Shown here one piece after another: positions 18,124 to 26,664 of a stretch of 64,000 nt of DNA. The DNA is taken from NCBI GenBank assembly GCA_910583875.1, contig CAJTXT010000006.1, forward strand, positions 1-64,000, in the 5' to 3' direction. Each line of letters opens with the position of its first letter. The stretch's first letter is position 1. Both the position numbers and the translations under genes were made by a program. Source of the DNA: an uncultured Vampirovibrio sp. (GTDB taxonomy: Bacteria > Cyanobacteriota > Vampirovibrionia > Gastranaerophilales > Gastranaerophilaceae). Under the pieces are notes generated by a model. That model was not told the origin of the DNA. It did not search any database and saw nothing but the letters and a program-made list of their open reading frames with translations.

Positions 18124-19109
18124 TGGAACCAAACGGCATTTTAATATATGGTGAACTAAATAATGACTACAGTATAAGACCAGTAGTAAAACAGCTTGTA
18201 ACCAAAGCACGCGATTTAAAAGAAAAACTATGGAATCAGCGAATTATGGTTTGTATTATTGGACCAAGAATTAATTATGAAAATATAATATATGAACTTG
18301 GTCAATATGGTGCAGATGAAATAGTTATAGTATGTGATAACAGAATTACAGAGTATAACCATAATTATTTTCCGGAAGTTTTTACACAAATTGCGCAGAA
18401 ATATCCTCCTCGTGCTATTTTAGTAGGTGCAACAAATCAAGGTAAAGAAATTGCATCTTATTGTGCAACAAAATTAAATACAGGTTTAACTGCTGATTGT
18501 ACTGATTTGGATATCGGCGAAAATAATCTTTTATTATCGACACGCCCTACTTTTGGCGGACAATTAACAGCTGATATTTTCTGCAAAACCTTCCCGCAAA
18601 TGGCAACAGTTCAAGAAAATATTTTTAAAGAAAATAAAATAGAACATAATGCTTCTGCAATATTTAATTGGATTGATATTGATAAAATTGAAAAGAAAAT
18701 AGAAACAATAAAATCAATAAAGAAAGAATTAAAAAGCAAAGACCTGTCTTCAGCTAAAATTATAATAGCAGGCGGTGCAGGGGCTTGCCAAAATGATGGA
18801 TTTGCATTAATTTATCAGCTGGCACAAAAACTAAATGCTGCAGTTGCAGGAAGCAGAGAAGCCGTTGAAAAAGGCTATATAACGAAATCGCAACAAATCG
18901 GACAAACAGGAAAAACAGTTGCACCAACACTTTACATTGCAGTAGGTATTTCTGGAGCTAACCAGCACTTAGCAGGAATTAAAAATAGTGGTAAAATTAT
19001 TTCTATCAATAAAGATGAAAATGCACCAATTTTTAAGCACTCAGATATAGCATTAATTGGTGACTTATTTGAAATATTACCAGAGTTAATTAAGAATATG
19101 GATACATAG
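18123..19109 (+). CDS. etfA: Electron transfer flavoprotein alpha subunit
   Basis: 328 residues from the ATG at 18123; a TTG 30 bases upstream is in frame but lies inside etfB and lacks support. The C-terminal FAD domain has GGAGACQNDGFALIYQLA, AVAGSREAVEKGYI, QIGQTGKTVAPTLYIAVGI, SGANQHLAGIKNS and INKDENAPIF, the full EtfA signature series. The start overlaps the etfB stop by one base, so the subunits are made together. The Arg, Ser and His residues that hold the flavin are present in these motifs. A sugar-type MFS transporter follows 13 bases later, probably in the same transcript. Confidence 0.94.
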   Translation: MEPNGILIYGELNNDYSIRPVVKQLVTKARDLKEKLWNQRIMVCIIGPRINYENIIYELGQYGADEIVIVCDNRITEYNHNYFPEVFTQIAQKYPPRAILVGATNQGKEIASYCATKLNTGLTADCTDLDIGENNLLLSTRPTFGGQLTADIFCKTFPQMATVQENIFKENKIEHNASAIFNWIDIDKIEKKIETIKSIKKELKSKDLSSAKIIIAGGAGACQNDGFALIYQLAQKLNAAVAGSREAVEKGYITKSQQIGQTGKTVAPTLYIAVGISGANQHLAGIKNSGKIISINKDENAPIFKHSDIALIGDLFEILPELIKNMDT

Positions 19110-19122
19110 AAGAGGAAAACAA

Positions 19123-20505
19123 ATGAGTAGTGAAACAAACACAAGCACTCTAAAACCATTTTCAACAATGCAATTATTGTATTTTTGTTTAGGTTTCTTT
19201 GGTCTTCAATTTGCTTGGCAAATGAGACTTGCATTATCAGGCCCTGTTACAGAAGGACTTGGGGCAGACCCTTTAATTTACGGTTTAATATCACTTGCCG
19301 GCCCGTTTTCAGGTATGGTTGTTCAGCCTATTATTGGTGCATTAAGCGATAGAACAACTTCAAAATGGGGAAGAAGAAGACCTTATTTATTAGGCGGTGC
19401 AATTCTTGCATCTTTAGCCTTATGGGCATTCCCTAATTCATCAGTAATAGCTCAATTTTTCGGCAATTCATTAGGTGTAGTTCTTGCACCTTGGGCAGGG
19501 CTTGCTGTTGCAGCTGTTATGATTTGGATTATTGATGCCTGCGTTAATATAGCTCAAGGTCCATATCGTGCATTAATACCTGATGTAGTACCGCCAAAAC
19601 AACACGCAATTGCAAATTCATTTTTAAGTTTTGCTATTGGTTTAGGTTCTGTAGTTGCAGCAGCAACTCCGCCTGTTTTAAGTAAATTCTTCCATATAAC
19701 AATGAGTATTCCTGCTCAATTTGTGATGGCAGCAATTGCTTTTACAGGTGCAATGCTTGTTACTTGTATTGCAATTAAAGAAAAACAACATGTAATAGAA
19801 AAAACAGACGAAGAAACAAAAGAAAAACATTCTTTCTTTGAATCAATGAAAGACTTTTTAACTACATCTCCAGAAATAGTTAAAATATGCGTACTTCAAT
19901 TCTTTACTTGGATTGGTATGATGTGCTTGTTATTATATTTCACATTATTCGTTGTACATAACTTATACGGAGTTCCTGATATTGCAGCAGAAGGTGTTGA
20001 TTTAGCATCATTTGACTCTGTAAAACTTGCAGGTACAAACTTTGCTTTAATTTGTTTAGCACTATTTAACTTAGTATGTTTCTTAGTTTCAATTCCAATC
20101 GGAGTTTTATCTACAAAATTCGGGAATAAAGTGGTACATGCTATTGCATTATTCTCAATGGCTGTTTCATATTTAATTTTAGCATTTTCACATTCACAAA
20201 TTCCTGTAATGATAGGAATGGGATTAGCAGGTATCGGCTGGGCATCTGTTTTAGCATTACCGTTTGCGATGCTATCTCAATACATCAAACCTGGCAGCGA
20301 AGGTTCTGTAATGGGTATATTTAACATATTTATTGCAGGTCCACAGGTTGTTGTTTGTACATTAGTTGCTTGGTTTATAAACCACAGCACAATGGTTAAA
20401 CCTGATGGTACCTTCTATCATTGGGAATATGCCTTCTTTGTAGGTGCTATAGTTCTAGCTTGTGCAGCATTAGCTTCACTTACAATTAAAGAAAAGAAAG
20501 TATAA
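19123..20505 (+). CDS. MFS transporter, SLC45/sucrose-symporter-like
   Basis: 460 residues with about 12 membrane segments. The WGRRRPYLLGG motif (82-92) after the second segment, preceded by GALSDRTTSK, resembles the SLC45/plant-sucrose and GPH sugar:cation symporters. FGLQFAWQMRLALSGP near 26 matches the first segment of that group. It probably imports a disaccharide or glucoside with protons; the substrate is not deducible. ATG with GAGGAAA. It follows etfA by 13 bases and ends at a strong bidirectional terminator. Confidence 0.85.
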   Translation: MSSETNTSTLKPFSTMQLLYFCLGFFGLQFAWQMRLALSGPVTEGLGADPLIYGLISLAGPFSGMVVQPIIGALSDRTTSKWGRRRPYLLGGAILASLALWAFPNSSVIAQFFGNSLGVVLAPWAGLAVAAVMIWIIDACVNIAQGPYRALIPDVVPPKQHAIANSFLSFAIGLGSVVAAATPPVLSKFFHITMSIPAQFVMAAIAFTGAMLVTCIAIKEKQHVIEKTDEETKEKHSFFESMKDFLTTSPEIVKICVLQFFTWIGMMCLLLYFTLFVVHNLYGVPDIAAEGVDLASFDSVKLAGTNFALICLALFNLVCFLVSIPIGVLSTKFGNKVVHAIALFSMAVSYLILAFSHSQIPVMIGMGLAGIGWASVLALPFAMLSQYIKPGSEGSVMGIFNIFIAGPQVVVCTLVAWFINHSTMVKPDGTFYHWEYAFFVGAIVLACAALASLTIKEKKV

Positions 20506-20520
20506 AAATACAAAGTATAA

Positions 20521-20551
20521 AAAAAGACACCATATATGGTGTCTTTTTTTT
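20521..20551. terminator. Bidirectional intrinsic terminator
   Basis: Perfect palindrome GACACCATATATGGTGTC flanked by A and T runs. It serves the MFS gene on the plus strand and the converging peptide gene on the minus strand. Confidence 0.93.
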
Positions 20552-20558
20552 GATTAAT

Positions 20559-20768
20559 TTAGCATTTACAAACGCAATGATTACCAGACGGATAACATGA
20601 ATTAGGGTATTTATAACTTCCACAATATGCAGGAGAAGTTGGACAATATACTGCCAGATAATCTGAACCAACCCCCATTTCCAATATTTCATCATAAAAT
20701 TCATTTATTAATGTATCGTCAACATTTCCGCTATCAATTAAAGTTTTAATATCATTTAAATCCGCCAT
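20559..20768 (-). CDS. Cys-rich 69-residue peptide, candidate modified-peptide precursor
   Basis: The first half is acidic and helical, the second short and rich in Cys, Tyr, Pro and Ser: six cysteines (C42, C49, C58, C65, C67, C69) in the last 28 residues, ending CVCKC. Residues 17-24 (DDTLINEF) match a motif shared with the two peptides at 52.3-52.7 kb, and a Met-Gly follows at 31-32. I infer a leader (1 to about 32) and a core. ATG with AAAGGA 10 bases upstream. It lies 18 bases after a TupA-like ATP-grasp gene in the same operon and ends at a strong terminator. A metal-binding (metallothionein-like) protein is the main alternative. No homologue is recognised. Confidence 0.75.
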   Translation of the reverse strand: MADLNDIKTLIDSGNVDDTLINEFYDEILEMGVGSDYLAVYCPTSPAYCGSYKYPNSCYPSGNHCVCKC

Positions 20769-20786
20769 ATAAAATTAGTCCTTTCG

Positions 20787-21683
20787 TTATTTTAGTTTTA
20801 AATAAGAATTTAATAATTTCTCAATTTTTTTATCCAAAAATTCTTGTAAACCTGATGCTGGTGTAAAAGTTAATTCATTAAAATATAAAGTTTGATTATG
20901 AACTAACCAATCAACTCTAACAAATTTAAATTTCTCCGAAAGAATTCGAGAAAGATTGAATAGTTTATTCCTTGTTATATCTGGAACAGAAATATTCATA
21001 TATTTACTTAATAAATTAAAACTACCATCATATAAAGTTTCAGAACTTGAATCTTTATACATTAGGAACCTAAATAGCTGCGGTTTCCCATCAAAACAAT
21101 ATACTTCTATTTCCATAGGCTGACTTTCTGGACTACTTAATAATGCCTTTTCTACATATAGTTGGGGAATTATATTTTTATATTGAAATTCAAAATCACT
21201 CCAACCAAAAAAAGATTGCTGCATCCAATTATCAAATCTCATTTTGGTATAGTTATAAACATTTTGCTCAGCAAGAAAAGCATTTTTATCTTTTATATAA
21301 CAATGCCATTTGCAGCCATGATTTGTTTTAATAAAAAAGCTATCAGGCAAATCTTTAAAGGGGATATCGTCAAAACTTTTTCCTTGCCATAAAATAGGTT
21401 TTAAATATTTTTCACCAATTTTATTTTTAATCCAATCCCTTACAAGAATCTTATCAGTAAGCATTGATTTTAAAGGAGTAGAATCGTATAATTTTAGCCA
21501 TTGAATCTTTTCATTATATGTTTTTGGATTATTAAGATTTAAATTCTTTCCCAATCGGTATTTAAATATCTTCTTTAAATATAAAGGATATTCTGATTCA
21601 CAAAGATTCATTATAAAATCATATTCATAAGGCGGTTCCGATATTTTTTTTAAATTTAACTTTTCAAATAAATAATTAAACAT
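20787..21683 (-). CDS. TupA-like ATP-grasp ligase, locus A
   Basis: 298 residues. KTYNEKIQWLK (54-64), LTDKILVRDWI (75-85), LPDSFFIKTNHGCKW (112-126) and FVRVDWLV with NELTFTPASG near the C terminus match the TupA-like ATP-grasp family, best known from teichuronopeptide and capsule loci. ATP-grasp enzymes activate a carboxylate as acyl-phosphate and join it to an amine. The paralogue at 50.1 kb shares every one of these motifs. The gene lies just before the Cys-rich peptide gene and is divergent from an XRE regulator, so peptide ligation or cyclisation is the inferred role. A small polysaccharide-decorating role remains possible. Confidence 0.8.
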   Translation of the reverse strand: MFNYLFEKLNLKKISEPPYEYDFIMNLCESEYPLYLKKIFKYRLGKNLNLNNPKTYNEKIQWLKLYDSTPLKSMLTDKILVRDWIKNKIGEKYLKPILWQGKSFDDIPFKDLPDSFFIKTNHGCKWHCYIKDKNAFLAEQNVYNYTKMRFDNWMQQSFFGWSDFEFQYKNIIPQLYVEKALLSSPESQPMEIEVYCFDGKPQLFRFLMYKDSSSETLYDGSFNLLSKYMNISVPDITRNKLFNLSRILSEKFKFVRVDWLVHNQTLYFNELTFTPASGLQEFLDKKIEKLLNSYLKLK

Positions 21684-21715
21684 TATTATTATATATTCCC
21701 ATTTTCACCCATTCT

Positions 21716-21752
21716 TAATCATATTTGATTATATCTAGTTAGATTTAACTAG
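21716..21752. promoter_or_regulatory. Two inverted repeats in the divergent XRE/ATP-grasp region
   Basis: TAATCA-TATT-TGATTA (21716-21731) and CTAGTTA-GATT-TAACTAG (21735-21752) are perfect inverted repeats three bases apart. A TATAAT follows at 21758. They lie between the ATP-grasp gene and the XRE gene and are the natural operator candidates for that regulator. Confidence 0.55.
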
Positions 21753-21841
21753 TCAAGTATAATCATTTATTCTTATTACTAATCCTATTTGCCATTAATA
21801 AATAATCATAAATAGCTTATCTTATAAAAAGGTAGTAAAAA

Positions 21842-22168
21842 ATGATTAATAAAAATTTAATTGGTAAAAAAATTCAAGAAGCAAGATTAAGACAAGGATA
21901 TACGCAAGAAGCCCTTGCTGAAGCAATAGAAATTTCTTCAAATTATTTGAGTAAAGTAGAAAGAGGTTTAAATATGCTAAATGCAGATACTTTACTTAAA
22001 ATTATTGAAGTTCTTAATATGGATTTAAGTGATTTTCAAATTTTTCATAAGAAAATAGAAAATAAAGAAAGAAAAGAATTTGAAGAATTATTATCAACTT
22101 GCAAAGATAATGAAATACATTTACTCTTAGAAGTAAGTAAAACTATATTAAATAACAAAATAAAATAA
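21842..22168 (+). CDS. XRE-family transcriptional regulator, locus A
   Basis: 108 residues. The helix-turn-helix of the Cro/CI (XRE) type spans about 8-65 (GKKIQEARLRQGYTQEALA, then SNYLSKVERGLN). A short helical tail of about 40 residues follows, with no ligand-binding domain. Same architecture and size as the regulator at 49.7 kb. It is divergent from the ATP-grasp/peptide operon with two palindromes between them, so it likely controls that operon. It is also only 21 bases upstream of metY and could be co-transcribed with the methionine genes. AAGGTAG lies about 10 bases before the ATG. Confidence 0.88.
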   Translation: MINKNLIGKKIQEARLRQGYTQEALAEAIEISSNYLSKVERGLNMLNADTLLKIIEVLNMDLSDFQIFHKKIENKERKEFEELLSTCKDNEIHLLLEVSKTILNNKIK

Positions 22169-22189
22169 TATTTTATTAAGGGGTAAAAA

Positions 22190-23455
22190 ATGAATTTTGA
22201 AACACTGGCGACACAAGGATTTTTAGATTTAAAGAAACAAAACAATACTGTTTCAACACCAATATATGCAAATACTGCATACAGTTTTGACAGCGTACAA
22301 CATGCAGTAGATTTATTTGATTTAAAAGTAGCAGGAGATATCTATTCAAGATTATCAAACCCTACAAATGATATCTTAGAAAAAAGAATAGCAGCACTTG
22401 AAGGCGGAATTGGCGCATTAGCAACTTCTTCTGGTCAATCTGCAATATTAATTGCAATTTTAAATATCGCAGAAGCAGGTGATGAAGTTGTTACATCAGC
22501 TAAAATATACGGTGGAACATATAATTTATTTGCAAAAACATTTAAACAAATGGGAATAAATGTTAAATTTATTAATTCAGATAATTTAGAAGATTATGAA
22601 AATGCAATAACAGAAAAAACAAAATGTATTTATACTGAAACTTTAGGTAATCCAAGTATTAAAGTCGCTGATATTGAAGGATTAGCTAATATTGCACATA
22701 AACATGGTATTCCGTTAATTGTAGATAATACGGTACCAACTCCTTATTTATGCAGACCAATTGAATTTGGAGCTGACATTATTATCCATTCAACAACAAA
22801 ATATTTATCAGGACACGGAAATGCAATGGGCGGTATTATTGTAGATTCTGGTAATTTTGATTGGGAACAAAATGATAAATTTAAAATGTTAACAACTCCT
22901 GATGAAAGCTACCATGGCACAATATATTCAAAAGCCTTTGGTAAAGCAGCATATATATTAAAATGCCGTGCACATTTGGTTAGAGATTTAGGTTGTATCC
23001 AAAATCCGTTTAATTCATATTTAACAATATTAGGTGTTGAAACACTTCACGTAAGAATGGACAGGCACTGTGAAAACGCATTAAAACTTGCAAAACATTT
23101 AGAAAATCACCCACATATTAACTATGTAAATTATCCATATTTAGAAAGCAGTCCTGATTATAAACTTGCACAAAAATATTTAAAACATGGTGCTTCTTCA
23201 TTAATTGGTTTTGGCGTTGATGGTGACGGAACTAAATTTATTGAAGCATTAAAACTATTTATTCACGCTACAAACTTAGGTGACGTGCGTTCTATTATCA
23301 CATATCCGGCAGGAACTACACACAGACAGCTATCTGATGAACAAAAAATTAAAGCAGGTATTACAAATGACTTTATGCGTGCTTCTATTGGATTAGAAAA
23401 TATTGATGATATCATTGAAGATATTGATAATGCAATAAAAATTTCACGTTCATAA
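22190..23455 (+). CDS. metY: O-acetylhomoserine sulfhydrylase (aminocarboxypropyltransferase)
   Basis: 421 residues, typical of the long MetY-type Cys/Met-metabolism PLP enzymes. YSRLSNPTNDILEKRIAALE near 46, ATSSGQSA near 74, IVDNTVPTPYL near 178 and the PLP lysine in HSTTKYLSGHG near 203 are seen; the RSIITYPAGTTHRQL stretch is a MetY hallmark. It makes homocysteine from O-acetylhomoserine and sulfide. ATG with AAGGGG. Followed 9 bases later by metX, which supplies its substrate. Confidence 0.95.
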   Translation: MNFETLATQGFLDLKKQNNTVSTPIYANTAYSFDSVQHAVDLFDLKVAGDIYSRLSNPTNDILEKRIAALEGGIGALATSSGQSAILIAILNIAEAGDEVVTSAKIYGGTYNLFAKTFKQMGINVKFINSDNLEDYENAITEKTKCIYTETLGNPSIKVADIEGLANIAHKHGIPLIVDNTVPTPYLCRPIEFGADIIIHSTTKYLSGHGNAMGGIIVDSGNFDWEQNDKFKMLTTPDESYHGTIYSKAFGKAAYILKCRAHLVRDLGCIQNPFNSYLTILGVETLHVRMDRHCENALKLAKHLENHPHINYVNYPYLESSPDYKLAQKYLKHGASSLIGFGVDGDGTKFIEALKLFIHATNLGDVRSIITYPAGTTHRQLSDEQKIKAGITNDFMRASIGLENIDDIIEDIDNAIKISRS

Positions 23456-23464
23456 AGGATAGAA

Positions 23465-24610
23465 ATGATTATAGATGAAAAAAGCGCTGGAATTGTAGAA
23501 ACACAATTCTATACAATAGATGAAAAAATACAATTTGAAAGCGGAACAGAATTTGGACCAATAACAGTAGCTTATGAAACCTACGGAAAATTAAATGCGG
23601 AGAAAAACAATGCAATACTTGTTATTCACGCATTAACAGGTGATGCTCATGCCGCCGGATACCACAGTGAAACAGATAAAAAACCCGGCTGGTGGGATAC
23701 AATGATTGGCAAAGATAAATCATTCAATACTGATGATTATTTCATAATCTGCACAAATATTCTTGGTGGTTGCAGTGGAACTACAGGCCCTTCAAGTATT
23801 AATCCTGAAACAGGCAAACCATATGGTACCACATTTCCTGTTTTTACAATTGAAGATACTGTAAAAGTAATAAAAAAATTATTGGATTATCTTGAAATAA
23901 AAGAACTATATTCTGTAGCAGGCGGCTCTATGGGAGGAATGCAAGCAATTCAATTTGTAATTTCGTACCCTGAAATGGTTAAATCTGCTATATTTATTGC
24001 AACTACATCAAGACTTTCGCCACAGGCAATAGCTTTTAATGCTGTTGGCAGAAACTCTATAATTTCAGACCCTAACTGGAATAACGGGAATTACTATGAA
24101 AGCGAAAACAAACCTGACAGAGGGCTTTCAACCGCAAGAATGATAGGACACATAACCTATTTATGCGAAGAAGCTATGTATAATAAATTTGGAAGAAAGC
24201 TTCAAGATAAAGATCATTATGATTTTAATTTTGATGTGGATTTTCAAGTTGAAAGCTACTTGCAGCACCAAGGGCAGATTTTTGTAGATAGATTTGACGC
24301 TAATAGTTATCTTTACATAACAAAAGCTGTTGATTATTTCGATCCTGCCGATAAATACGGTTCTTTAAAAGAAGCTTTCAAAAATTCAAAGGCTAAATTT
24401 TTAATAATTTCTTTTGATTCCGATTGGTTATTCCCGTCTTGTGAAGCGAAAGAAATTGTTAATACATTAATGCAATTAGGAAAAGATGTTTCATACTGCG
24501 AAATACAATCACCTTGCGGACATGATGCGTTCTTGCTTGAATATAAAACACAGTCCAAAATAATTAAAAGTTTCTTAAATACTCATATAAAGGAGGAAGA
24601 AAATGAATAA
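23465..24610 (+). CDS. metX: Homoserine O-acetyltransferase
   Basis: 381 residues, alpha/beta-hydrolase fold. HALTGDAHAAG near 55, GGCSGTTGPSS near 96, the nucleophile serine in AGGSMGGMQ near 155 and the catalytic His in CGHDAFLLE near 355 are the MetX signatures. It acetylates homoserine with acetyl-CoA as the entry to methionine synthesis. Specificity for acetyl over succinyl donors follows the family and the metY/metW context. Start ATG after AAGGATAG. The end overlaps metW by 8 bases. Confidence 0.95.
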   Translation: MIIDEKSAGIVETQFYTIDEKIQFESGTEFGPITVAYETYGKLNAEKNNAILVIHALTGDAHAAGYHSETDKKPGWWDTMIGKDKSFNTDDYFIICTNILGGCSGTTGPSSINPETGKPYGTTFPVFTIEDTVKVIKKLLDYLEIKELYSVAGGSMGGMQAIQFVISYPEMVKSAIFIATTSRLSPQAIAFNAVGRNSIISDPNWNNGNYYESENKPDRGLSTARMIGHITYLCEEAMYNKFGRKLQDKDHYDFNFDVDFQVESYLQHQGQIFVDRFDANSYLYITKAVDYFDPADKYGSLKEAFKNSKAKFLIISFDSDWLFPSCEAKEIVNTLMQLGKDVSYCEIQSPCGHDAFLLEYKTQSKIIKSFLNTHIKEEENE

Positions 24611-25226
24611 CCACTATTCAACCTCAAAAGGTCTTCATTTAAACTACTCTATTATAGAAAATATGATTGAAGAAAATGCACGTGTTCTTGATATCGGATG
24701 CGGTAACGGTTATTTATTAAAACTTTTAAAAGATAAAAAACACATTCAAGGAAACGGAATTGAAATTTCTCAAAAAGAAGTTATCCAATGTTTGGAAAAG
24801 GGATTATCTGTTATTCAAGGCGACATCGATGAAGGTTTAAAACAAATTCCTGATAAGCATTATGATTATGTAATTTTAAATCAAACTCTTCAATCAACCT
24901 GCAACCCTCACTATGTACTTGAAGAAATGCTTCGTGCAGGTAAAAAATGTATTGTAAGTTTCCCTAATTTTGCTTATTGGCGAATTAGATTTAATTTCTT
25001 TTTCACAGGCAATATGCCAAAATCTAAAGTATTGCCGTTTGAATGGTACGATACACCTAATATTCACTTATTAACAATTAAAGACTTCTTTGAATATGCT
25101 AAAAAACACGATATTACTATATTAGAAGGCATTTATACAACAAGAGCAACTATAAGAAAAGGTATACAATATAGCATGTTTTCAAATATTCTTGCAGAAG
25201 AAGCTATATTTGTTATTTGCAAATAG
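24603..25226 (+). CDS. metW: Methionine biosynthesis protein MetW
   Basis: 207 residues with a class I methyltransferase-like fold: ARVLDIGCGNGYLLKLL near residue 27, DYVILNQTLQ near 94, ECMLRAGK-like helix, and FPNFAYWRIRFNFFFTG near 120, which is characteristic of MetW. MetW pairs with MetX and is needed for its activity in several bacteria. It overlaps metX by 8 bases with GGAGG just upstream, so the three met genes form one unit. Its last 14 bases overlap the converging radical SAM gene. Confidence 0.95.
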   Translation: MNNHYSTSKGLHLNYSIIENMIEENARVLDIGCGNGYLLKLLKDKKHIQGNGIEISQKEVIQCLEKGLSVIQGDIDEGLKQIPDKHYDYVILNQTLQSTCNPHYVLEEMLRAGKKCIVSFPNFAYWRIRFNFFFTGNMPKSKVLPFEWYDTPNIHLLTIKDFFEYAKKHDITILEGIYTTRATIRKGIQYSMFSNILAEEAIFVICK

Positions 25227-26658
25227 TATTTTTTAACAACCTGATACCGTATTTAATATAGTTACTGAAGACATCAATAGTGAGTTTTTTAGATAATAGT
25301 TTCTTTATAATAAAAGAAGGTCTTAAATGATATTTTAGAATAACTTTTTTTCTAAACTCTTCTAATTCCTTTTTGGAAAGATACTTTGTACCCATAGTTG
25401 AATACTTAAAAGAATCCTTACCAAGAACATCTTTACCGTTATCAATATCAGAATACACCATATTATAAAGTTCACTGCCTTTAAACGGAGTTGCTATCGA
25501 TAATTCTATAAAATCGGTATTTAACTGAAAGATTAATTTTTCAGTTTCTTTTAAATGCTCTTTTGTTTCCCAAGGGAAACCTATTAAATAAAAACCAAAT
25601 ATCTGTAAACCGTGTTTTTTTATAAGTTTTACGGTATTAATATTTTGTTCGACAGTTGTTCCTTTTTTCATTTTAATTAAAGAATCACTACTTCCTGATT
25701 CAAGCCCTAATGCAATTAAACTGCACCCTGCCTGCTTCATTTTTATAAGCATTTCTTCATCAAGAGTATTAACCCTTGAATTGGCATTCCAATTAATTTT
25801 TTCATTTAACCTTGAATTTATAAGCAAATCACAAAGTTCAATAACCCAATTTTTGTTCATTGTAAAAGTATCAGATTTAAAGAAAAAATCGTATATATTA
25901 TATTTTTCAACACATTCTTTTATTTCTTCATAAACTGATTGAGGAGTGCGAAATCTGATTTTTTTCCCCGATATTACAGGTGAAACACAATATATACAAG
26001 AAGAAGGACAGCCTCTTGATGTAGAAATAGTCGCCAATGGTTTATTTGTTAAAGGATTTAAATACAAATTATTTTTCATTAAACTTCTGTCAGGAAAAGG
26101 TATAGAATTGAGATTTTCATTAAAATCTATAAGCTTATTAATATTCCATATTCCATTTTCTTTATATGATATTCCCTGAATTATTTTTAATTGATTTTTG
26201 TCACAATAATGAGCCTTTAATAAATCTGAAATTATAAACTCAACTTCACCGCCTATTAAATAGTCAACCAATGAAAAATCAATTTCTTCAAATAGCTCAT
26301 TATCAGGATTAAAAAATAACGCACCTTTTAGAATTATAACTACATCATTTTTAATATCTTTTATTTTTTTTACAATTTCAATATCATTAAAAATACTACC
26401 GTTAGTAATACTCATAAATATTACATCAGGATTTTGATTTAAAATATCGTTTTTTAAATCATTAAAGGTTAAACGCTCAGCAGGATAATCTTTTAAAAAG
26501 ATATTATAATTTTCTTTTTTCAGAATTGAAGCAATATAACCTAAATCATTACAAGCACGCAAAGAATTAGCAACAGATGATTCAACATTAATCTGACATC
26601 TGTCTTCACCTCTTTGATATATTTCCCCCACAGGGTAAATAAGCATTATATTTTTCAT
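25213..26658 (-). CDS. B12-binding-type radical SAM protein
   Basis: 481 residues. The N-terminal 150 residues resemble a cobalamin-binding Rossmann domain but lack an obvious DxHxxG motif, so cobalamin would be bound base-off or not at all. The radical SAM motif is C217-C221-C224 (TSRGCPSSCIYC). GLESGSSDSLIKMKKGTT near 315 and GFYLIGFPWETKEH near 345 follow the BchE/Elp3-type pattern. It could be a methylase or another radical enzyme. It is third in a run lrp-like, aminotransferase, this gene, 6 bases after the aminotransferase, and its end overlaps metW. Confidence 0.82.
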   Translation of the reverse strand: MKNIMLIYPVGEIYQRGEDRCQINVESSVANSLRACNDLGYIASILKKENYNIFLKDYPAERLTFNDLKNDILNQNPDVIFMSITNGSIFNDIEIVKKIKDIKNDVVIILKGALFFNPDNELFEEIDFSLVDYLIGGEVEFIISDLLKAHYCDKNQLKIIQGISYKENGIWNINKLIDFNENLNSIPFPDRSLMKNNLYLNPLTNKPLATISTSRGCPSSCIYCVSPVISGKKIRFRTPQSVYEEIKECVEKYNIYDFFFKSDTFTMNKNWVIELCDLLINSRLNEKINWNANSRVNTLDEEMLIKMKQAGCSLIALGLESGSSDSLIKMKKGTTVEQNINTVKLIKKHGLQIFGFYLIGFPWETKEHLKETEKLIFQLNTDFIELSIATPFKGSELYNMVYSDIDNGKDVLGKDSFKYSTMGTKYLSKKELEEFRKKVILKYHLRPSFIIKKLLSKKLTIDVFSNYIKYGIRLLKNTICK

Positions 26659-26664
26659 GTAAAT

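Noticed and set aside
20559..20768. Metallothionein rather than a precursor peptide
   Set aside because: Cysteine spacing is loose and the leader motif and ATP-grasp neighbour fit a precursor better; not excluded.
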